DNA of 64,000 bases from Hyphomicrobiales bacterium (GCA_027489955.1 JAIXYZ010000013.1:186001-250000); one strand, 5' to 3'; counted from the stretch's first letter, positions 1 through 11,093 are shown. The notes: generated by a model from the letters alone, not told the origin. Program-made: numbers and translations.

Positions 1-324
1 GGAGCACTCGCGCGCCACGTTGACGATCGAGACCTGGTGGCGGACCGAGGCCGCGTCCGCGCCGCCAAGGCGCAGGGCCGCCCCGCCGTCGGCGATCATC
101 ACCTGCGGGCAGTCGACCTCCTCGATCGGATCGGCCGCGACCGGCGGCACCGTGGTGCCGCCATAGAAGATCAGATTCGAGAAGACGTTGCCGCCCGATT
201 CCGACCCTGTGGACGTGCAGCCGGCGACGAGCGACGCGGCCAGGACGGCGACGGCCACGGACAGCGGCCGCGCGCGCCGGCGGCCGGTCGGGAGCGGAAA
301 GAGCGGTGCGATCTCGTGGGTCAT
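1..324 (-). CDS. Putative lipoprotein, 3' end beyond window
   Basis: The open frame begins with ATG at 324 and runs off the left edge of the window, so only the first 108 residues are visible. Residues 1-20 are basic (GRRRAR), followed by a hydrophobic stretch and a lipobox LVAGC near residue 36, which predicts lipoprotein processing and membrane anchoring. After the cysteine come a Ser/Gly-rich linker and the segment EEVDCPQVMIADGGAALRLG. I believe similar small lipoproteins occur in Rhizobiales, but I cannot name a function. It lies 38 nt downstream of the IalB gene on the same strand, so co-transcription is possible. Confidence 0.7.
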   Translation of the reverse strand, partial: MTHEIAPLFPLPTGRRRARPLSVAVAVLAASLVAGCTSTGSESGGNVFSNLIFYGGTTVPPVAADPIEEVDCPQVMIADGGAALRLGGADAASVRHQVSIVNVARECS

Positions 325-362
325 GGCGATCCGTCCGGCGGGAGCGAAGGAGGGGCGTCGGG

Positions 363-917
363 TCAGGGAAGGGCGTCGAAGCCCTGGGCGAAGCCCTGGA
401 GCGAGACTGGCACGCCCACGCCCTCTTCGGGCGTCGGGAAGACGACGAAGGTCGCGAGCTTGCCGCTCTTGAACTGGCGGATGAGGTTGTCGTCCATGAC
501 CACCTCGGCCACGCAGCCCGTGTCGATGCAGCGGGTGAAGGTGGTGTTGCCGATGTCGGTCTGGTCGATCTTCAGCCCCAGGCCCGCATGCAGCAGGATG
601 CCGAGCGGCGCGACGACGCGCAGCAGCCGGGCCTTGCCGTCGGCGGTGCGCAGCACGATCACGAGGAGCGTCACGTTTGGCTTTTCGGAGGAAGCGAGGT
701 TCTGCACCAGCGCGCACTGTGCCTTCTGCGCGCCGGGCGGGGTCTCGCACCGCATCTCCCACTCGCCAAAGGCCTGCTTGACGCGGCCCTGCGCGCCCGC
801 CGGCGCCAGCGGCACGAGCGCGGCGAGGGCGAAAGCCGCCGCTGCGAGCGCCGTCGTTCCGGCCGTCCTGCGCCATCCGCCCGTGGCGGCGCGTCCCAGC
901 GTCGTCGTCCCGTTCAT
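363..917 (-). CDS. Invasion associated locus B (IalB) family protein
   Basis: A 184-residue exported protein. Residues 1-44 look like a signal peptide with a long hydrophobic Ala/Leu core ending PAGAQG. The mature part carries the IalB hallmarks: FGEWEMRCETPPG near the start, a second Cys in AQCALVQ, and a later Cys pair (TRCIDTGCVAEV). ATG at 917 was preferred over an upstream in-frame start near 980 because a strong GGAGGAA ribosome site sits 9 nt before it. IalB proteins are named after Bartonella erythrocyte invasion but are widespread in free-living Rhizobiales, where their role is unclear, so the name should not be read as evidence of pathogenicity. Confidence 0.85.
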   Translation of the reverse strand: MNGTTTLGRAATGGWRRTAGTTALAAAAFALAALVPLAPAGAQGRVKQAFGEWEMRCETPPGAQKAQCALVQNLASSEKPNVTLLVIVLRTADGKARLLRVVAPLGILLHAGLGLKIDQTDIGNTTFTRCIDTGCVAEVVMDDNLIRQFKSGKLATFVVFPTPEEGVGVPVSLQGFAQGFDALP

Positions 918-1105
918 TCCGCCGCATTCCTCCCGGGTCGCGGTTGCTGCGATTCGCTTCGCCGCGCGTTGACGCCCCAAAGTCCCTCGCCGCGTGTCGG
1001 ATCACGGGGGCACAGGCCCTGTCAAGCGCGAGGTCGCCGCCGGCCATGGGAGGCCCGGCGCCGGCGCGGCGCGCTTATGCCGCAATTTCCAGCGGAATGA
1101 TTCCG

Positions 1106-1134
1106 TTGCGCCACAGGCGTCATTGTGGTCATAA
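1106..1134 (+). promoter_or_regulatory. Putative promoter of the cox operon
   Basis: In the 343-nt gap between the divergent IalB and coxB genes, TTGCGC (1106-1111) and TCATAA (1129-1134) are separated by 17 nt, resembling sigma-70 -35 and -10 hexamers. The coxB ATG would follow after a leader of roughly 120 nt. The rest of the gap shows no open frame I believe. The call rests on motif resemblance only. Confidence 0.35.
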
Positions 1135-1260
1135 GGCGGCGAAAGGCCAAGGCCTCCTTAGCGGGCCCCAGGCGCGTCTCCGGGCGGACAGCCCCTGCGG
1201 CGCGCGGCGGGCAGCGGGCGGCCGGACAAGCCTTCCATCACGGGACAATCGGACGAACCG

Positions 1261-2136
1261 ATGAGATCACCTCGCCTCTTCCACCGCGGCGCCAGCCTCA
1301 CGGCCCTCTCCGCGCTCGCCGCAGGGCTCGCCACCGCCGCCCAGGCCGGCACCGGCCAACCCTCGCCCTGGCAGTTCGGCTTCCAGGGCTCCGTCACCGA
1401 GGTGATGGATTTCATCACCACGTTCCACAACTGGCTGCTGGTCCTGATCACGGCGATCACGCTCTTCGTGCTCGCCCTGCTGGTCTACGTGATGGTGCGC
1501 TTCAACGAGAAGCGGAACCCGACCCCGTCGCGCACCACGCACCATGTCGGCCTCGAGGTCGCCTGGACCGTGGTCCCGATCCTGATCCTCGTCGCCATCG
1601 CGGTGCCGTCCTTCCAGCTGCTGCGCAAGCAGCTCGTGCCGCCGCCGGCCGACGTGACCATCAAGGCCACCGGCCACGCCTGGTACTGGTCCTACGAGTA
1701 TCCGGCCGACCAGAACGGCGGCTTCTCGTTCGAGTCGAACATGCTCGCCGAGGACGCCCGCCAGAAGGCGATCGCCAGCGGCCGCCCCGCCAGCGAGGTT
1801 CCGCGCCTGCTGGCCGTGGACAACGAGGTCGTGGTGCCAGTCAACAAGGTCGTCCGCGTCCAGGTCACCGCCGCCGACGTGCTGCACGCCTTCGCCATGC
1901 CGTCCTTCGGCATCAAGGTGGACGCGGTGCCGGGTCGCCTGAACGAGACCTGGTTCAAGGCCAACCGCGAGGGCCTGTATTTCGGCCAGTGCTCCGAGCT
2001 CTGCGGCCAGAACCACGCCTTCATGCCCATCGCGATCCGCGTGGTGAGCGACGAGCGCTACGCCGCCTGGCTCGCCGAGGCGAAGACCCGCTACGCCCGC
2101 ATCGACGACGCCCCGCGCGCCGTCGCCGCCCGCTGA
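1261..2136 (+). CDS. coxB: Cytochrome c oxidase subunit II
   Basis: Subunit II of the aa3-type terminal oxidase, which receives electrons from cytochrome c at its CuA centre and passes them to subunit I. The 291-residue protein has an N-terminal signal (residues 1-30, ending AAQAG), two transmembrane helices at about 55-80 and 97-118, and a periplasmic cupredoxin domain. The aromatic track GHAWYWSYEYP is present. The CuA ligands are clear in YFGQCSELCGQNHAFMPI: two Cys, one His and a Met, with the second His upstream in LHAFAMPSFG. It is first in an operon and is followed 21 nt later by coxA. Confidence 0.97.
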   Translation: MRSPRLFHRGASLTALSALAAGLATAAQAGTGQPSPWQFGFQGSVTEVMDFITTFHNWLLVLITAITLFVLALLVYVMVRFNEKRNPTPSRTTHHVGLEVAWTVVPILILVAIAVPSFQLLRKQLVPPPADVTIKATGHAWYWSYEYPADQNGGFSFESNMLAEDARQKAIASGRPASEVPRLLAVDNEVVVPVNKVVRVQVTAADVLHAFAMPSFGIKVDAVPGRLNETWFKANREGLYFGQCSELCGQNHAFMPIAIRVVSDERYAAWLAEAKTRYARIDDAPRAVAAR

Positions 2137-2151
2137 TCCTCAAGGAGCTGA

Positions 2152-3777
<1,626 letters not shown>

Positions 3778-3791
3778 GACGCACAAAAGGG

Positions 3792-3828
3792 GGAGCGGGC
3801 CGCCCGCCTTCGGGGCCCGGCCCGCTCC
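3792..3828 (+). terminator. GC-rich hairpin between coxA and ctaB
   Basis: GGAGCGGGCC (3792-3801) pairs perfectly with GGCCCGCTCC (3819-3828) around a 17-nt loop that itself contains short complementary segments. No T tract follows, so it may be an attenuator or an RNA-stabilising hairpin that lowers expression of downstream genes relative to coxBA rather than a full terminator. Confidence 0.5.
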
Positions 3829-3912
3829 TCCCTTCCATGACGGCAACGCCGCTTCGGCGGCGTTCGCGTTGAGGATGGGGCCCTTGCCGGCCCCGGAGAG
3901 ACCGACACCACG

Positions 3913-4881
3913 ATGACGCTTGCCACCGACGGAATGACCACCGAGAGCCGTGCCGCCGCCGGCGCCTTCGCGGGCGTCTCGGGCGGCGAGGTGCGGGACT
4001 ACGTGGCCCTGCTGAAGCCGCGGGTCATGTCGCTCGTCGTCTTCACCGCGCTCGTCGGCATGGTCGTCGCCCCGGGCGGCGTCCACCCGGTGATCGGGTT
4101 CGCGGCGCTGCTGGCCATCGCGGTCGGCGCCGGCGCCTCGGGCTGCCTCAACATGTGGTGGGACGCCGACATCGACGCGGTGATGACCCGCACCCGCGGC
4201 CGCCCGATCCCCGCCGGCCGGATCGCCGCCGACGAGGCACTCACTTTCGGCCTGGTCCTGTCGGCCTTCTCGGTCTTCGTGCTCGGCGTGGTGTCGAACT
4301 GGTTCGCCGCCGCCTTCCTTGCCTTCACGATCTTCTTCTACGCCGTCGTCTACTCGATGTGGCTGAAGCGCTGGACCGCGCAGAACATCGTCATCGGCGG
4401 CGCCGCCGGCGCCTTCCCGCCGATGATCGGCGAGGCCGTCGTCACCGGCACGGTCGGCTGGCCGACCTTCGCGCTCTTCGCCATCATCTTCCTCTGGACG
4501 CCGCCGCATTTCTGGGCGCTCGCCCTGCTCAAGTCGGGCGACTACGCCCGCGCCGGCGTGCCGATGCTGCCCAACGTCGCGGGCGCCGACGCCACGCGCC
4601 GCCAGATCCTGCTCTACACGCTGATCCTGGCGCCGGCCGCGCTCGTGCCCGTGGCGCTCGGCACCGGCGGCCTCGCCTATCTCGCCGTCGCGGTCGTCAC
4701 CGGCCTCGCCATGGTGATCCTGGCGGTCAATGTGTATCGCCGCCGCGAGGGCGAGGCGGCGGCCCGCGCCGCCCAGCAGCTCTTTGCCTTCTCCATCCTG
4801 TACCTGTTCCTTCTGTTCGCGACGCTGCTGGCCGAGCATGCCTTCGGCCTGTACGCCGCCGTGCCGGGGCTGGCCCGATGA
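3913..4881 (+). CDS. ctaB: Protoheme IX farnesyltransferase (heme O synthase)
   Basis: Adds a farnesyl group to heme b to make heme O, the precursor of heme a for the oxidase encoded around it. The 322-residue protein is a polytopic UbiA-type prenyltransferase with about nine hydrophobic segments. The prenyl-diphosphate/Mg site is visible in [15 protein letters not shown], followed by RGRPIPAG, typical of CtaB/CyoE. A GGAGAG ribosome site precedes the ATG. Its stop overlaps the next gene's start (ATGA), so the two are translationally coupled. Confidence 0.96.
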   Translation: MTLATDGMTTESRAAAGAFAGVSGGEVRDYVALLKPRVMSLVVFTALVGMVVAPGGVHPVIGFAALLAIAVGAGASGCLNMWWDADIDAVMTRTRGRPIPAGRIAADEALTFGLVLSAFSVFVLGVVSNWFAAAFLAFTIFFYAVVYSMWLKRWTAQNIVIGGAAGAFPPMIGEAVVTGTVGWPTFALFAIIFLWTPPHFWALALLKSGDYARAGVPMLPNVAGADATRRQILLYTLILAPAALVPVALGTGGLAYLAVAVVTGLAMVILAVNVYRRREGEAAARAAQQLFAFSILYLFLLFATLLAEHAFGLYAAVPGLAR

Positions 4882-5039
4882 GCGAGAAGCGCGACGGGGT
4901 GGTGCTCACCGCCGAGCAGAAGCGGCGCCAGCGCTCGCGCAATCTCGCGATCGCCTGGGCCCTTGCGGCGCTTTGCGTACTGTTCTTCGTCGTCACGATC
5001 GCCAAGCTCGGCCCCGGTGTGATGAACCGGCCGCTGTGA
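4878..5039 (+). CDS. coxF: CoxF-like small membrane protein
   Basis: A 53-residue protein starting with [10 protein letters not shown], with a basic cytoplasmic stretch (KRRQRSRN) and one membrane helix at about residues 23-41. It overlaps ctaB by 4 nt and precedes ctaG by 2 nt. Small proteins of this shape at exactly this place in alphaproteobacterial cox operons are annotated CoxF. They are thought to help oxidase assembly, but no catalytic role is known. The assignment rests on position, size and topology. Confidence 0.85.
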   Translation: MSEKRDGVVLTAEQKRRQRSRNLAIAWALAALCVLFFVVTIAKLGPGVMNRPL

Positions 5040-5041
5040 GG

Positions 5042-5626
5042 ATGACCATGCAAGCCCGCCCCGCTCCCGTCGCCCATGCCCGAACCGCCGTCATTTGCGG
5101 TGGCATCGCGTTCGGCATGCTGGGGCTCGCCTTCGCGTCCGTGCCGCTCTACGACCTGTTCTGCCGCGTCACGGGCTTCGGCGGCACGCCGATGGTGGGC
5201 ACCGCCCCGGCGGCGCGCGTCCTCGACAAGACCGTGACGATCCGCTTCGATTCCAACGTCGCGCCCGGCCTGGGCTGGCGCTTCACCCCCGAGGTTCCGG
5301 CGGTGAAGGTGCGGATCGGCGAGACGCACGAAATCCGCTACACGATCCGCAACGAAGGCTCGCGGGACGCCACCGCCGTGGCAACGTTCAACGTGACGCC
5401 CGAGCTCGCGGGTGCCTATTTCACCAAGCTCGAGTGCTTCTGCTTCACCGACCGCACGATCAAGGCGGGCGAGACGCAGGAGGCGCAGGTCGTGTTCTAC
5501 GTCGATCCCGCGATCGCCGACGATCCGGACATCCGGGACATCAACACGATCACCCTGTCCTATACGTTCTTCCCGTCGAAGCCGAAGCCCGTCGCCGCGG
5601 TGGCGGGCGCCGAACCGAAGCTGTAA
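5042..5626 (+). CDS. ctaG: Cytochrome c oxidase assembly protein CtaG (Cox11)
   Basis: A copper chaperone needed to insert CuB into subunit I. The 194-residue protein has one N-terminal membrane helix (about residues 15-37) and a periplasmic immunoglobulin-like copper domain. The copper-binding CFCF motif is in KLECFCFTDRTI. An extra Cys lies just after the helix in YDLFCRVTGFGG, as expected for Cox11, and the conserved PLYDLFC entry and LSYTFF ending are present. It starts 2 nt after coxF; ATG at 5042 or 5048 is possible, and the first is used here. Confidence 0.95.
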   Translation: MTMQARPAPVAHARTAVICGGIAFGMLGLAFASVPLYDLFCRVTGFGGTPMVGTAPAARVLDKTVTIRFDSNVAPGLGWRFTPEVPAVKVRIGETHEIRYTIRNEGSRDATAVATFNVTPELAGAYFTKLECFCFTDRTIKAGETQEAQVVFYVDPAIADDPDIRDINTITLSYTFFPSKPKPVAAVAGAEPKL

Positions 5627-5682
5627 TGCAAGGGCAGGGGGCCGGGATTCCGGCCCTCCGCCGATCCGGAGACCAGAGGGCC

Positions 5683-6537
5683 ATGGCCGAAGCACACGCC
5701 AAGCAGCACGATTACCATCTCGTCGATCCGAGCCCGTGGCCGCTGATCGGCTCGATCAGCGCGGTCGTGATGGCGATCGGCCTCATCATGACGATGAAGG
5801 GCCTTCCGATCGCCGGCCTCAAGGCCGGCCCCTACATCCTCGGCGCGGGCCTGATCGGCATCCTCTACGTGATGGCCGCCTGGTGGACCGACGTGGTGAA
5901 GGAAGCCAACCAGGGCGACCATACCCGCGTGGTGCAGCTCCACCACCGCTACGGCATGATCATGTTCATCGCCTCCGAGGTGATGTTCTTCGTGGCGTGG
6001 TTCTGGGCCTATTTCGACGTCAGCCTCTATCCCGGCGACGCCATCAACTTCGCCCGCCAGCAGGCCACCGGCGGCGTCTGGCCGCCCAAGGGTGTCGAGA
6101 CCTTCGACCCCTGGCACCTGCCGCTGCTCAACACGCTGATCCTCCTGACCTCCGGCACCACGGTGACCTGGGCGCACCACGCGATCCTCCACGATGACCG
6201 CGAGGGCGTGAAGCAGGCGCTCTGGCTGACGGTCGGTCTGGGCGTGCTGTTCACGATCTGCCAGGTCTACGAGTACACCCACGCCCAGTTCGGCTTCTCG
6301 GAGAACATCTACGGCGCGACCTTCTTCATGGCGACCGGCTTCCACGGCTTCCACGTGGTCATCGGGACCATCTTCCTCGCCGTCTGCCTCTACCGGGTCT
6401 ATCTGGGCCATTTCACGCCCAAGCAGCACCTCGGCTTCGAGTTCGCCGCCTGGTACTGGCACTTCGTGGACGTGGTCTGGCTGTTCCTGTTCGCCGCCAT
6501 CTATGTCTGGGGCGCCGGGCCCGTCGCCGCTCACTGA
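5683..6537 (+). CDS. coxC: Cytochrome c oxidase subunit III
   Basis: The third core subunit of the aa3 oxidase, 284 residues with seven hydrophobic helices. The N terminus HAKQHDYHLVDPSPWP is characteristic, as are WFWAYFDVSLYP, a WPPKGVETFDPWHLP loop and the C-terminal WYWHFVDVVWLFLF. It supports oxygen delivery and proton uptake rather than binding a redox metal. ATG at 5683 is preferred because GGAGACCAGAGGG lies just upstream. The gene is separated from ctaG by 56 nt. Confidence 0.97.
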   Translation: MAEAHAKQHDYHLVDPSPWPLIGSISAVVMAIGLIMTMKGLPIAGLKAGPYILGAGLIGILYVMAAWWTDVVKEANQGDHTRVVQLHHRYGMIMFIASEVMFFVAWFWAYFDVSLYPGDAINFARQQATGGVWPPKGVETFDPWHLPLLNTLILLTSGTTVTWAHHAILHDDREGVKQALWLTVGLGVLFTICQVYEYTHAQFGFSENIYGATFFMATGFHGFHVVIGTIFLAVCLYRVYLGHFTPKQHLGFEFAAWYWHFVDVVWLFLFAAIYVWGAGPVAAH

Positions 6538-6570
6538 CGGCTTCTAGCCCGTCCGATATCCCCCATCAGG

Positions 6571-6596
6571 AAGGGGCGGCGGCTGCGCCGCCCCTT
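6571..6596 (+). terminator. Hairpin after coxC
   Basis: AAGGGGCGGCG (6571-6581) pairs perfectly with CGCCGCCCCTT (6586-6596) around a 4-nt loop. It is followed by CGCGTTTC rather than a long T tract, so termination may be partial and allow read-through into the DUF983 and SURF1 genes. Confidence 0.6.
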
Positions 6597-6616
6597 CGCG
6601 TTTCAAGGGAAGCATC

Positions 6617-6988
6617 ATGGCCGGCCATCACCGCCACGTTCCGCCGATCTCCGCAGGCCTCAGGGGGCGGTGCCCGCGCTGCGGCGAAGGGAAGATGCTG
6701 ACCGGCTTTCTCAGCGTCGCCCCGCGCTGCGAGGTCTGCGGCCTCGATTTCGGCTTCGCCGATTCCGCCGACGGGCCCGCCGTCTTCGTGATGCTGATCG
6801 CGGGCTTCCTCGTGGCCGGCGTCGCGCTGTGGATGGAGTTCACGTTCGAGCCGCCCTGGTGGGCGCATGTCCTCGTACAGCTGCCGCTGATCGCCATCGT
6901 CTGCCTTCCCATGCTGCGGGCGCTGAAGGGCGTGCTGATCGCCCTGCAATATGCCAACCGCGCCGAGGAAGGCCGCCTGGAGAAGTAG
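6617..6988 (+). CDS. DUF983 family membrane protein
   Basis: A 123-residue protein with two CxxC pairs near the N terminus (RCPRCGEG and CEVCGLDF), which look like a zinc ribbon, then two membrane helices at about 56-77 and 84-106. DUF983 proteins sit next to SURF1 in many alphaproteobacterial cox operons, so a part in oxidase assembly is a reasonable inference, but their biochemical function is not known. The stop codon is immediately followed by the SURF1 start with no gap, showing tight coupling. Confidence 0.88.
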   Translation: MAGHHRHVPPISAGLRGRCPRCGEGKMLTGFLSVAPRCEVCGLDFGFADSADGPAVFVMLIAGFLVAGVALWMEFTFEPPWWAHVLVQLPLIAIVCLPMLRALKGVLIALQYANRAEEGRLEK

Positions 6989-7720
6989 ATGGCGTCCCGC
7001 CTGCGCACCTGGCTCCTGCCTCTGCTCGCCATCGCCCCGGCCTTCGCAATCCTCGTCGGCCTCGGCACCTGGCAGCTCCAGCGCAAGGCCTGGAAGGAGG
7101 ATCTGATCGGCCGGATCGAGGCGCGCGCCCACGGCGAGCCCACTCCCGTGCCGGCGCGCTCCACCTGGGCCGCCTGGTCCGCCGAGACCGGGGAATATGC
7201 CCGCGTGCGGGCGACCGGCACCTATCTGCGCGAGGGCGAGGTCGCGGTGCACGGGCTGGCGCCGGGCGAGGGGCCGGGGCGGCCGCTCTCCGGCTTCTAC
7301 ATCCTGACGCCGCTGCGCCTCTCCGATGGCGGAATCGTGCTGGTCAACCGCGGCTTCGTCGTGCCCGAGCGCCGCACCGACGCCGCCGCGCCCGAGGGGG
7401 TCGTCACCGTGACGGGCCTGGTGCGCGCGCCCGACCGGGGAGGGGCCTTCACCCCGGCGGACGATCCGTCGCGCGGCGAATGGTACAAGCGGGATCCGGA
7501 GCGGATCGCGGCTGCCCGCGGCTTGGGGCCGGTCGCCCCGTTCCTCATCGACGCGGATGCGTCCGCGACGCCGCCCTCGGGCTGGCCGCGCGCGGGCCTG
7601 ACCCGCCTCGACATCCCCAACCGCCACCTGGAATACGCCTTCACCTGGTTCGGCCTTGCCGCCACGCTCGTCGGCGTTGCGGCCTTCGCAGCCCTCTCCC
7701 GGCGGCGAAAGGCGGCCTGA
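6989..7720 (+). CDS. SURF1 family cytochrome oxidase biogenesis protein
   Basis: SURF1 proteins help place heme a in subunit I. The 243-residue protein has the family topology: one helix at the N terminus (about 8-28), a large periplasmic domain, and one helix at the C terminus (about 213-233). Family signatures include GTWQLQRKAWKEDLI, TGTYLREGEV, ILVNRGFVVPER in slightly varied form, and the end segment NRHLEYAFTWFGLA. It is the last cox-related gene; thrC follows after about 80 nt. Confidence 0.94.
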   Translation: MASRLRTWLLPLLAIAPAFAILVGLGTWQLQRKAWKEDLIGRIEARAHGEPTPVPARSTWAAWSAETGEYARVRATGTYLREGEVAVHGLAPGEGPGRPLSGFYILTPLRLSDGGIVLVNRGFVVPERRTDAAAPEGVVTVTGLVRAPDRGGAFTPADDPSRGEWYKRDPERIAAARGLGPVAPFLIDADASATPPSGWPRAGLTRLDIPNRHLEYAFTWFGLAATLVGVAAFAALSRRRKAA

Positions 7721-7801
7721 AGGGGCCTCAATTCTTGTATCGGGGGCCGTGCATCTCTAAGGGTGCGGGGCTGGCCGGACGACAAGGGACCGCAGGGACC
7801 G

Positions 7802-9217
7802 ATGCTGCACATCTCCACCCGGGGCGAGGCCCCGACCATCGGATTTGCCGACGCGCTGCTCGCCGGGCTCGCCCGCGACGGCGGGCTTTACCTGCCGCAG
7901 ACCTGGCCCAGCCTGACCGCCGCGCAGATCGCCTCCTTCGCCGGACGCCCCTATGCCGAGGTAGCCCATGCCGTCCTGTCGCGGCTCACCGACGGCGAGA
8001 TCGACGATGTCGACCTCACGGCGATGATCGGCGAAGCGTATGGCGCGTTCCGCCATCCGGCGGTCTGCCCGCTCGTCCAGGTGGACGACAACCTCTTCGT
8101 CCTCGAGCTCTTCCACGGCCCCACGCTCGCCTTCAAGGACGTGGCGATGCGCCTGCTCGGGCGCATGATGGACCATGTGCTGAAGGCGCGGGGCCAGCGT
8201 GCGACCATCGTCGGCGCGACCTCCGGCGATACCGGCTCGGCCGCCATCGACGCCTTCACCGGCCTCGATCAGGTGGACATCTTCATCCTGTATCCCCATG
8301 GCCGCGTCTCGGACGTGCAGCGCCGCCAGATGACCACGGTCGACGCGCCCAACGTCCACGCGCTCGCGCTCGAGGGCACGTTCGACGACTGCCAGGCCAT
8401 CGTGAAGGGCCTCTTCAACCACCACGCCTTCCGCGACGGGCTGAAGCTGTCGGGGGTGAACTCGATCAACTGGGCCCGCATCGCGGCGCAGGTCGTCTAC
8501 TATTTCACCGCTGCCGTCGCGCTCGGCGGGCCGCATCGCCCGGTGTCCTTCAGCGTCCCGACCGGCAATTTCGGCGACATCCTCGCCGGCTGGGTGGCGG
8601 GCCGCATGGGCCTGCCGCTGGAGCGGCTGCTGGTCGCCACCAACGTCAACGACATCCTCGTGCGCGCCCTCGCCACCGGCACCTACGAGGTCCGGGGCGT
8701 CACGGCCACGACCTCCCCCTCCATGGACATCCAGGTCTCGTCCAACTTCGAGCGGCTGCTGTTCGAGGCCAACGGGCGCGATGCCGGCGACATCCGCCGG
8801 ATGATGGCGTCGCTGGCGCAATCGGGCCGCTTCGATCTGGGTCCAGCGACGCTGGACGCCATCCGTGCGCAATTCGACGCGCAGGCCGTCAGCGAGCCGG
8901 ACGTCACCGAAGAGATCCGCGCCCTGTGGCGCGAGGCGGGCTACCTCAGCGATCCGCACACCGCCATCGGCACGGCGGCCGCCCGCCGCCTGCTCCACGC
9001 CGACCCGAATACGCCGGTCGTCGCGCTGGCAACCGCCCACCCGGCCAAGTTCCCGGACGCGGTGGAGGCGGCCACGGGCGTGCGTCCGCCGCTGCCGCCG
9101 CACATGGCCGAGCTGTTCTCCCGCGCGGAGCGGTTCTCGGTCCTGCCCAATGACCAGGGGGCGGTGGAGCACTTCATCCGGTCCCGCGCCCGCATCGCCA
9201 CGGACGCCGCCGCATGA
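7802..9217 (+). CDS. thrC: Threonine synthase
   Basis: A pyridoxal-phosphate enzyme converting O-phosphohomoserine to threonine. The 471-residue length fits the long (fungal/proteobacterial) class. The PLP lysine is K112 in HGPTLAFKD, and the substrate and cofactor loops GATSGDTGSAAIDAF and VPTGNFGDILAG are intact. ATG at 7802 is chosen over an in-frame GTG at 7763 because homologues begin near MLHISTRG. The partner homoserine kinase lies about 29 kb away at 37678, so the threonine branch is split. Confidence 0.95.
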   Translation: MLHISTRGEAPTIGFADALLAGLARDGGLYLPQTWPSLTAAQIASFAGRPYAEVAHAVLSRLTDGEIDDVDLTAMIGEAYGAFRHPAVCPLVQVDDNLFVLELFHGPTLAFKDVAMRLLGRMMDHVLKARGQRATIVGATSGDTGSAAIDAFTGLDQVDIFILYPHGRVSDVQRRQMTTVDAPNVHALALEGTFDDCQAIVKGLFNHHAFRDGLKLSGVNSINWARIAAQVVYYFTAAVALGGPHRPVSFSVPTGNFGDILAGWVAGRMGLPLERLLVATNVNDILVRALATGTYEVRGVTATTSPSMDIQVSSNFERLLFEANGRDAGDIRRMMASLAQSGRFDLGPATLDAIRAQFDAQAVSEPDVTEEIRALWREAGYLSDPHTAIGTAAARRLLHADPNTPVVALATAHPAKFPDAVEAATGVRPPLPPHMAELFSRAERFSVLPNDQGAVEHFIRSRARIATDAAA

Positions 9218-10491
9218 TCGAGGACGTGGACGGCGCCCGGCTGACCCGCCTCGACAACGGCCTGACCGTCGTCACCCAGGCCATGCCGGCGCTCGCCACC
9301 GCGGCGCTCGGGGTCTGGGTCGGCGCGGGCTCCCGCCACGAGGCGGACGGCGAGCACGGGCTTGCCCATCTCCTGGAGCACATGGCCTTCAAGGGCACGA
9401 CCCGCCGCAGCGCCCGCGACATCGCCGAGGAGATGGAGGCGGTCGGCGGCGACCTCAACGCCGCCACCGCCATCGAGTACACGAGCTTCACCGCGCGCGT
9501 CCTGGCCGAGCACGTGCCGCTCGCCCTCGACATGCTGGCGGACATCCTCATCCATTCCACCTTCCCCGAGGCGGAGCTGGAGCGGGAGAAGAACGTCATC
9601 CTGCAGGAGATCGGCGCGGTCGAGGACACGCCCGACGACCTGGTCTACGACGTCTTCCTCGAAACCGCGTTTCCGGGCCAGCCCCTCGGCCGGCCGATCC
9701 TGGGCACGCCCGCCACCGTGTCCGGATTTTCCGGCGGGGCGATCCGCGCCTATCTCGCGCGCCATTACGTGCCTGGCCGCATGGTCGTGGGCGCGGTCGG
9801 CGCCATTTCGCACGAGGCCGTGGTCGAACTCGCGTCCCGCCTGTTCGGCGGCCTCGTCCCCGGCCCGGCGGCCGCGCCGGAGGCCGCGCGCTATCGCGGC
9901 GGCGACCGCCGGATGAAGCGGCGTCTCGAGCAGGCGCATCTTGTGCTGGGCCTGCCGGGCCTGTCGCTGCACGATCCCGGCCACGACGCGGCGCAGCTCT
10001 TCTCCATCGCCCTGGGCGGGGGCGTGTCCTCGCGCCTGTTCCAGCAGGTGCGGGAGGAGAGGGGCCTCGCCTACGCCATCGACAGCTTCCACTGGGCTTT
10101 CGGCGATACCGGCATCTTCGGCATCGGCGCGGGCTGCGAGGCGCGCGACCTGGCGGCGGTGGCGGACGTGTCGCTCGACTGCCTGGCCCGCGCCGCCATC
10201 GACCTGACGGACCAGGAGCTGGCCCGCGCCAAGGCGCAGATGCGCATGGGGGTGCTGGCGGCGCGCGAATCCCCCGGCGCCCGCGTCGACCAGCTCGCCC
10301 GCCATCTGCTGACCTTCGGGCGCATCGTGCCGCGCGAGGAGATCGAGGCGCGCATCGCCGCCGTCGACGTGGACGCGGCGCGGGAGGCCGGCCGGCACAT
10401 CGCCGCGGGGGCGCCGACCGCCGTCGGCATCGGCCCCATCGACGCCATGCCGAGCCTGTCGGCCATCGCGCGCCAGCTCAGGGCGGCCTGA
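9214..10491 (+). CDS. M16 family zinc metallopeptidase (MPP-like)
   Basis: A 425-residue M16B-type protease resembling the mitochondrial processing peptidase beta subunit. The inverted zinc motif HLLEH is at residues 52-56, and the third ligand glutamate lies in [21 protein letters not shown]. The C-terminal half carries the inactive repeat and the [10 protein letters not shown] segment typical of M16. It overlaps thrC by 4 nt, an arrangement widely conserved in Alphaproteobacteria. The physiological substrates are unknown; a soluble peptidase role is inferred because no signal peptide is visible. Confidence 0.93.
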   Translation: MIEDVDGARLTRLDNGLTVVTQAMPALATAALGVWVGAGSRHEADGEHGLAHLLEHMAFKGTTRRSARDIAEEMEAVGGDLNAATAIEYTSFTARVLAEHVPLALDMLADILIHSTFPEAELEREKNVILQEIGAVEDTPDDLVYDVFLETAFPGQPLGRPILGTPATVSGFSGGAIRAYLARHYVPGRMVVGAVGAISHEAVVELASRLFGGLVPGPAAAPEAARYRGGDRRMKRRLEQAHLVLGLPGLSLHDPGHDAAQLFSIALGGGVSSRLFQQVREERGLAYAIDSFHWAFGDTGIFGIGAGCEARDLAAVADVSLDCLARAAIDLTDQELARAKAQMRMGVLAARESPGARVDQLARHLLTFGRIVPREEIEARIAAVDVDAAREAGRHIAAGAPTAVGIGPIDAMPSLSAIARQLRAA

Positions 10492-10493
10492 CG

Positions 10494-11093
10494 GTGGCGC
10501 TGTTCCGCTTCACGATCGGTCCCCACCTGCCGGAAGCGGCGGGCGAGGGCATCGTGCTGCGCCCGCCCGCCATGGAGGATTTCGCCGACTGGGCCGACCT
10601 GAGGGCACGGAGCCGCCGCTACCTGGAGCCGTGGGAGCCGACCTGGCCCGCCGACGACCTGACCCGCGCGGCCTTCCGGCGCCGCGTGCGCCGCCATGCC
10701 GACGAGATCGCCAGCGACGCCGCCTATCCCTTCCTCATCCGCCGGGCGAGCGACAACCTGCTCCTGGGCGGCCTGACGCTCGGCCTGGTACGCCGCGGCG
10801 TCGCCCAGAGCGCCACGCTCGGCTACTGGATCGGCCAGCCCCATGCCGGTCACGGCTACATGACTGCGGCGGTGCGCGTCGCCGTCCGCCACGCCTTCGG
10901 CGCCTTGCGGCTGCGCCGGGTGGAGGCGGCCTGCGTTCCCACCAACGCCGCCTCGATCCGCGTTCTCGAAAAAGTCGGATTCGTACGCGAAGGCCTCGCT
11001 CGCGAGTATCTGTGCATCGACGGGGCCTGGCGGGATCATGTGCTGTATGCGTTGCTGGAGCGGGACCTGGCCCCGCCGGATCGGCGGGCATGA
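10494..11093 (+). CDS. GNAT family N-acetyltransferase (RimJ/RimL-like)
   Basis: A 199-residue protein beginning at GTG 10494, 2 nt after the M16 peptidase stop. The RimJ/RimL pattern is present: an N-terminal strand ending [19 protein letters not shown], the acetyl-CoA loop in [18 protein letters not shown], and [17 protein letters not shown]. This subgroup acetylates protein N termini or small amines using acetyl-CoA, and the substrate here cannot be told. The start codon rests on the operon spacing, since no ATG is available near the expected N terminus. Confidence 0.88.
   Translation: MALFRFTIGPHLPEAAGEGIVLRPPAMEDFADWADLRARSRRYLEPWEPTWPADDLTRAAFRRRVRRHADEIASDAAYPFLIRRASDNLLLGGLTLGLVRRGVAQSATLGYWIGQPHAGHGYMTAAVRVAVRHAFGALRLRRVEAACVPTNAASIRVLEKVGFVREGLAREYLCIDGAWRDHVLYALLERDLAPPDRRA

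Noticed and set aside
363-917. IalB as a virulence marker
   Set aside because: IalB proteins are widespread in non-pathogenic Rhizobiales, and no other virulence genes are present.
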